From NCBI GenBank assembly GCA_010015745.1, contig ML978199.1, forward strand, positions 56,150 to 120,149: a stretch of 64,000 bases of DNA. The letters run 5' to 3'. A model generated the notes under the pieces. That model did no database searches. It was not told the DNA's origin and saw only the letters and a program-made list of their open reading frames with translations. This DNA is from Setomelanomma holmii. Taxonomy: Eukaryota; Ascomycota; Dothideomycetes; Pleosporales; Phaeosphaeriaceae. Shown here piece by piece: positions 63,932 through 64,000 of this stretch. How positions within the stretch are numbered: position 1 is the stretch's first letter; each line of letters opens with the position of its first letter. A program made the position numbers and the translations under genes.

Positions 63932-64000
63932 TTCGTTTCGTGGTAAGTGTGCTGTTGTCTTTTATGGAGGTGTGGTCCAGAAGTACTAACATGTCCACAT

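Noticed and set aside
1..64000. UAG reassigned to a sense codon in this organism
   Set aside because: Several intact genes terminate at UAG where the family ends (permease, methyltransferase, intronless MFS, cellobiohydrolase), so RIP-type mutation explains the internal UAGs better.
1..64000. CRISPR array, bacterial operon or prophage
   Set aside because: No regularly spaced repeats; genes have spliceosomal introns and fungal domains throughout.

Overview
This is nuclear DNA of a filamentous ascomycete (Pezizomycotina). Evidence: short 40-90 nt GT-AG introns with CTAAC/CTGAC branch sites, a HET-domain gene, a HeLo-like gene, secreted plant-cell-wall enzymes, CBM18 chitin-binding repeats, MFS drug transporters, and transposon relics carrying nonsense mutations of the repeat-induced point mutation (RIP) type. 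The style, especially the many 'LP-x-ELRN-x-IYE' proteins, suggests a Dothideomycete. That placement is inference.

Layout. 1-1.88 kb: 3' part of a degenerate hAT transposon that interrupts a secreted CBM18 protein gene (1.9-3.3 kb, minus). 4.8-6.6 kb: HET gene with one nonsense codon. 7.6-8.9 kb: coiled-coil protein. 9.6-10.2 kb: small secreted protein with a frame break. 10.2-13.4 kb: no genes seen. 13.4-15.5 kb: 14-TM MFS exporter. 15.7-16.5 kb: frameshifted ELRN-family gene. 17.8-19.1 kb: delta-12 fatty acid desaturase. 19.7-21.1 kb: HeLo-like plus LIM-like zinc-finger protein. 21.4-22.9 kb: NCS1 purine-cytosine permease. 23.3-24.2 kb: truncated pogo relic. 24.7-26.7 kb: polytopic membrane protein. 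27.8-28.4 kb: ELRN-family remnant. 31.0-32.2 kb: GH28 polygalacturonase. 33.4-35.0 kb: two broken ELRN-family genes head to head. 36.7-37.3 kb: WW protein. 37.6-39.1 kb: second pogo relic, which cuts another ELRN-family gene. 40.1-41.75 kb: GH6 cellobiohydrolase with CBM1. 42.9-45.0 kb: glycosylated membrane protein. 46-48.3 kb: two intact ELRN-family genes. 49.7-53.5 kb: two convergent MFS drug transporters. 54.4-56.4 kb: convergent TPMT-like methyltransferase and OTU deubiquitinase. 57.6-59.4 kb: disordered protein with an internal duplication. 59.8-61.0 kb: papain-family protease with a nonsense codon. 62.5 kb: tRNA-Arg gene. 62.8-63.9 kb: mitochondrial-type short-chain dehydrogenase.

Most striking observation: the tRNA-Arg(ACG) gene at 62494-62626 folds into a perfect cloverleaf only after removing two inserts. 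One is a 10-nt intron at the canonical anticodon-loop position. The other is a 51-nt insert in the T-loop with a consensus spliceosomal donor (GTGAGT), a branch-like ACTAATA and a CAG acceptor, splitting the B box of the internal Pol III promoter. A TATA-like site upstream, a T5 terminator downstream and a B-box-like sequence inside the insert suggest that the gene could still be expressed.

A second theme is decay. Most in-frame nonsense codons in otherwise readable genes are UAG at Gln or Trp positions (CAG to TAG, TGG to TAG), as RIP would produce. They occur in the hAT element, the adjoining CBM18 gene, the HET gene and the ELRN paralogues. Functional groups: plant cell-wall degradation (GH28, GH6), self/non-self recognition (HET, HeLo-like), transport (three MFS, NCS1) and an expanded family of unknown function (seven copies).
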